8,576 nucleotides of DNA from JBEKZQ01 sp049509675. GTDB lineage: Bacteria > Planctomycetota > Planctomycetia > Pirellulales > Thermoguttaceae. The translations under genes and the position numbers were made by a program. The stretch's first letter is position 1. The number at the start of each line of letters is the position of its first letter. The notes below the pieces were generated by a model, which saw only the letters and a list, made by a program, of their open reading frames with translations, did no database searches and had not been told where the DNA came from. Shown here piece by piece: positions 6,133-8,576 of the stretch. The DNA lies in the NCBI GenBank assembly GCA_049509675.1, contig JBEKZQ010000278.1, positions 1-8,576 on the forward strand, written 5' to 3'.

Positions 6133-6552
6133 ATGACACTTTGCATTCACACGGAACCGACCTGGGACCAACAGGCTCTGCTAACCGCAGACGCCGCACG
6201 GCGCAACCGGATCCTGGCCGCGTTGGGCCCCTTGGGCCGGCGCAGCCCCGCCGTGGGCGAGAAAACGCTGTTGCGGTATTACCAATACCTGTTGACGCAC
6301 CTGGCCTTGCCCTTCACCGCGTTCTATCCGGCGCCGACGTCCGCCCTGGAGCAGGTCTCGCACCGCTTGACCGTGGTGGAATTGCTCGACCCCGTCCGGT
6401 ATATCTACGACGAGTTCGACGGTCTGTACTGCAAGACCCGCCACGCCCGCTTCGAAACGAACTTGCCCTTGGTCGAGCTGAAGATTCCCGAGGACAATCC
6501 CGGTTCTCAGTTGATCGAGGATTATTGGTTCTGGTTCTGGTATTGGCGGTAA
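6133..6552 (+). CDS. CcbP-like small protein (putative calcium-binding family)
   Basis: A 139-residue soluble protein. The order of conserved-looking elements, YYQYLLTHLALPFTAFYP (about 52-69), then TVVELLDP, then an acidic-aromatic stretch YIYDEFDGLYCKTR, then LPLVELKIPEDNPGSQLIEDY and the aromatic C-terminus WFWFWYWR, resembles the calcium-binding protein family of cyanobacterial CcbP (YL...PF...A in the first half, PL..L...D near the end). Acidic residues in DEFDG and in PEDNP could bind metal. This match is from memory of the family pattern and is moderate. It probably shares a transcript with csrA (62-base gap). The WFWFWYW tail is strikingly aromatic and ends three residues from no domain I can name. 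If not CcbP-like, it is a conserved hypothetical protein. Confidence 0.7.
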   Translation: MTLCIHTEPTWDQQALLTADAARRNRILAALGPLGRRSPAVGEKTLLRYYQYLLTHLALPFTAFYPAPTSALEQVSHRLTVVELLDPVRYIYDEFDGLYCKTRHARFETNLPLVELKIPEDNPGSQLIEDYWFWFWYWR

Positions 6553-6561
6553 GGCTTCGTC

Positions 6562-6567
6562 TACAAT
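6562..6567 (+). promoter_or_regulatory. Possible -10 element (TACAAT) for leaderless expression of the AddB-like gene
   Basis: TACAAT ends six bases before the ATG at 6574, so a transcript from it would begin at or next to the start codon. The gene otherwise has only GAGG (6569-6572) one base before the ATG, too close for a normal Shine-Dalgarno. No good -35 is seen at 16-18 bases. Read-through from the csrA operon is an alternative. Confidence 0.3.
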
Positions 6568-6573
6568 CGAGGC

Positions 6574-8535
6574 ATGTCCTTCCAGCGCATTTTCCTCGAT
6601 TGGCGACGACCATGCCTGGCGGCGGCGGCCGAGTACTTGGCCGAGCGATTCGCGGCGGCGCGGGCCTTGGAACTGGACAACGTGGTTCTGGCGGTGCCGG
6701 GCAGCCGTGCCGGGCGGCGACTGCTGGAACTGCTCGTCGATCTGGCCGAGGGGCGCAAGTGGCGGTTCTGTCCGCCGCGGATCATCACTGTCGGCGCCCT
6801 GCCGGAGTTGCTGTACGCGGCCAAGCAGCCCTTCGCCGGCGATCTGGTTCAGCAATTGGCCTGGGTGGAAGCGCTCCGCCGCGGCGAACCGCAACAGCTC
6901 GCCGCGCTCGTGTCGGCCGGCGGGGCCGAGAGCGACCTGGCGGCACGCTTGGCACTGGCGCAAATGCTGGCCGGTCTGCACCGGGAACTGGCGGCCGAGG
7001 CCATGAACTTCGCCGCCGTGGCCGATTGCGGCGCGCGACTGGAAGGGTTCCGCGAAGCGGCCCGCTGGCGGGTTTTGGCCGCACTCCAGCAGCAATACCT
7101 GCTTGTCCTGGATGCTCTCGGTTTGTGGGACCGGCAAACCGCGCGGCTCTATGCCCTCCAGCACGGCGAGTTTCACAGCAACTCGCAGATCATCCTCGTC
7201 GGCACCGCCGATCTGAACCGCTCGCAGCGGCTGATGCTCGATCAGATCGCGGACCAGGTGACGGCACTGGTCTTCGCCCCGCCGCACGTGGCCGACCGCT
7301 TCGACGAGCACGGCTGTCTCCGGCCGGCGGCCTGGCTGGAAGCGAAGACCGCTCTGGCCGCGGAACAGATTGAGGTGGTCGAGGATCCGGCCGAACAGGC
7401 CGAGGCCGTACTGCGGGCCGTGGCCCGGTTGCACGGCCGCTACCGTGCCGAGCAGATCTCGATCGGCGTGCCCGATGAGCAGCTTGTGCCGTACCTGTTG
7501 CAGCGTCTCCGGCAGGGCGAGTTGCCGGCCCGATACGGCGTGGGCGTGCCGATTCTCCGTAGCGGGCCGTGCCGCCTGCTGGCCGCGGCGGGCCAGTACC
7601 TGGAGAACTCGCGGTTCGCGGCCTTCGCGGCGCTGCTGCGGCATCCGGACATCGAACGCTGGCTGGCGGAACGAAAAATCGTGGGCGACTGGCTCACGCA
7701 ACTGGACCAGTACCACGCCGAGCACGCCCCTTACCGCGTGGACGGCCACTGGCTGGGTACGGGCGCAGGCATCGTTGCCCGGGTCCATCGCGAGGTTGAA
7801 CAGTTGTGCCGGCCATTGCGCGGCGACGGGGCCGCGCGGCCGTTGCACCAATGGACCGAACCGCTGGCCGAGCTTCTGCTGGCCGTGTTCGGCAGCGCAC
7901 CCCTGGATCCGGCCGTGGAGTACGACCGGGCGGTGCTGGCCGGTTGCCAACAAATCCGCAACGTGCTCGATGAGTGGGTCGCGGTTCCGCCGGAGCTGAG
8001 CCCCCGGGTCACGAGCCCCGAGGCCATCGCCTTGCTGCTCCGCCAGTTGGGCGGCCAGTCGCTGGCCCCGCCGTCGGATCGTAACGCGATCGAGTTGCTG
8101 GGCTGGCTGGAGCTTCCCTGGGACGATGCCCCGGCCCTGGTGGTGACCGGTTTCAACGAGGGCCGAGTGCCTTCGTCGCTCAACGCCGACCTGTTCCTGC
8201 CCAACCAGTTGCGGCAAGCCCTGGGCATCGAAGACAACCAGCGCCGCTACGCCCGCGATGCCTACGCCCTGGGCCTGCTGGCCGCGTCACGCCAGGATCT
8301 GCACGTGATTGCCGGCCGCCGCACCGCCGAGGCCGATCCGCTCTTGCCCAGCCGGCTGCTGTTGGCCTGCGACGACGACGCCTTGCCCGGCCGCGTGACG
8401 GCCTTCTTCTCGCACGACTCCCCTCTCCCCTTGCGGCGGACCGGTGGGGATGAGGAGGTCGCTTCGCACGACTCCCCTCTCCCCTCGCGGGAGAGGGGCG
8501 GGGGTGAGGGGGCCGGGTTTCGTTGGCGTCCCTAG
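6574..8535 (+). CDS. AddB/RecC-like recombination protein, C-terminus replaced by repeat-derived tail
   Basis: Resembles the AddB/RecC-type subunit of bacterial helicase-nuclease complexes that process double-strand breaks with an AddA/RecB-like partner. The N-terminus MSFQRIFLDWRRPCLAAAAEYL is a natural start, supporting the ATG at 6574. VLAVPGSRAGRRLLELL (38-54) sits where AddB carries its nucleotide-binding loop but lacks GKT, so ATP binding is doubtful. VVTGFNEGRVPSSLNADLF (about 523-541) followed by RRYARDAYALGLLAASRQDLHVIAGR matches the C-terminal helicase-like core. Family members normally continue several hundred residues into a PD-(D/E)XK nuclease domain. Here residues 613-653 are encoded by repeat DNA, and a TAG ends the frame at 8535. 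The gene is therefore probably broken, unless the frame resumes beyond the window. No partner gene is visible. Confidence 0.8.
   Translation: MSFQRIFLDWRRPCLAAAAEYLAERFAAARALELDNVVLAVPGSRAGRRLLELLVDLAEGRKWRFCPPRIITVGALPELLYAAKQPFAGDLVQQLAWVEALRRGEPQQLAALVSAGGAESDLAARLALAQMLAGLHRELAAEAMNFAAVADCGARLEGFREAARWRVLAALQQQYLLVLDALGLWDRQTARLYALQHGEFHSNSQIILVGTADLNRSQRLMLDQIADQVTALVFAPPHVADRFDEHGCLRPAAWLEAKTALAAEQIEVVEDPAEQAEAVLRAVARLHGRYRAEQISIGVPDEQLVPYLLQRLRQGELPARYGVGVPILRSGPCRLLAAAGQYLENSRFAAFAALLRHPDIERWLAERKIVGDWLTQLDQYHAEHAPYRVDGHWLGTGAGIVARVHREVEQLCRPLRGDGAARPLHQWTEPLAELLLAVFGSAPLDPAVEYDRAVLAGCQQIRNVLDEWVAVPPELSPRVTSPEAIALLLRQLGGQSLAPPSDRNAIELLGWLELPWDDAPALVVTGFNEGRVPSSLNADLFLPNQLRQALGIEDNQRRYARDAYALGLLAASRQDLHVIAGRRTAEADPLLPSRLLLACDDDALPGRVTAFFSHDSPLPLRRTGGDEEVASHDSPLPSRERGGGEGAGFRWRP
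8411..8518. repeat. Tandem/palindromic repeat insertion in the AddB-like gene
   Basis: CGCACGACTCCCCTCTCCCC occurs at 8411-8430 and again at 8465-8484, a 54-base period that keeps the reading frame and gives a repeated SHDSPLP peptide. The second unit is the better preserved: CCCCTCTCCC (8474-8483) pairs perfectly with GGGAGAGGGG (8489-8498) over a 5-base loop and is followed by GGGGGTGAGGG. The first unit is a degenerate version of the same pattern. I recall this CCCTCTCCC/GGGAGAGGG...GGGTGAGGG element as a widespread MITE-like bacterial repeat. Confidence 0.75.
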
Positions 8536-8555
8536 AGCGCATCCATCGTAGGTGT

Positions 8556-8576
8556 AGCGGGTGCCATGGCCACGCT
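8556..8576. repeat. Possible start of another dispersed repeat, cut by the window end
   Basis: The last 21 bases contain GGGTGCCATGGCCACGCT with the palindrome GCCATGGC (8563-8570). I recall this string as part of a repeated planctomycete element. Only a fragment is visible, so the call depends on memory. Confidence 0.3.

Noticed and set aside
6141..7373. Plus-strand open frame of 410 codons overlapping two genes
   Set aside because: It runs out of frame through the CcbP-like and AddB-like genes and its product is Arg/Gly/Ala-rich with no motif.
6181..8217. Long minus-strand open frame (678 codons) opposite the AddB-like and CcbP-like genes
   Set aside because: It mirrors real plus-strand genes in GC-rich DNA; its translation is rich in Gln, Arg, Gly and His without any family motif, and the plus strand encodes recognisable proteins.

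Overview
The window is high-GC bacterial chromosome and most probably comes from a planctomycete (Pirellulales-like). That guess rests on protein content (a large GH38 alpha-mannosidase, a fused LarC, an AddB-like protein) and on several short dispersed palindromes of a kind I associate with planctomycete genomes. The repeat assignment is from memory and was not searched. I see no rRNA, tRNA, CRISPR array, transposase or phage gene.

Layout. Positions 1-2786 (+) hold most of a GH38 alpha-mannosidase-like gene whose 5' end lies outside the window. Convergent to it, 2873-3343 (-) is an Hsp20 small heat-shock protein with a strong Shine-Dalgarno and a likely terminator between the two genes. The divergent gap 3344-3623 holds two clear dyads that are candidates for heat-shock control. 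larC (3624-4814, +) encodes the nickel-inserting enzyme for the NPN cofactor of lactate-racemase-type enzymes; no other lar gene is visible. The gap 4815-4988 is almost entirely palindromic repeat DNA. A small one-TM protein with a coiled coil and a C-terminal helix-turn-helix-like segment follows (4989-5591). After a 278-base regulatory gap comes csrA (5870-6070), then a small CcbP-like (putative calcium-binding) gene (6133-6552), then an AddB/RecC-like recombination protein (6574-8535) whose reading frame ends inside repeat DNA and lacks the expected nuclease domain.

How the genes work together. Little here looks like a single pathway. csrA and the CcbP-like gene are close (62-base gap), both have strong Shine-Dalgarno sequences overlapping ANGGA motifs, and could be co-transcribed and under CsrA autoregulation. 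The AddB-like gene starts 21 bases later and may have its own promoter.

The most unusual feature is the set of dispersed palindromic repeats fused in frame to coding sequence: one would supply a false N-terminus for the 4989 gene, another encodes an internal linker of the same gene, and a third supplies the last 41 residues of the AddB-like protein. I did not find a convincing undescribed multi-gene system.
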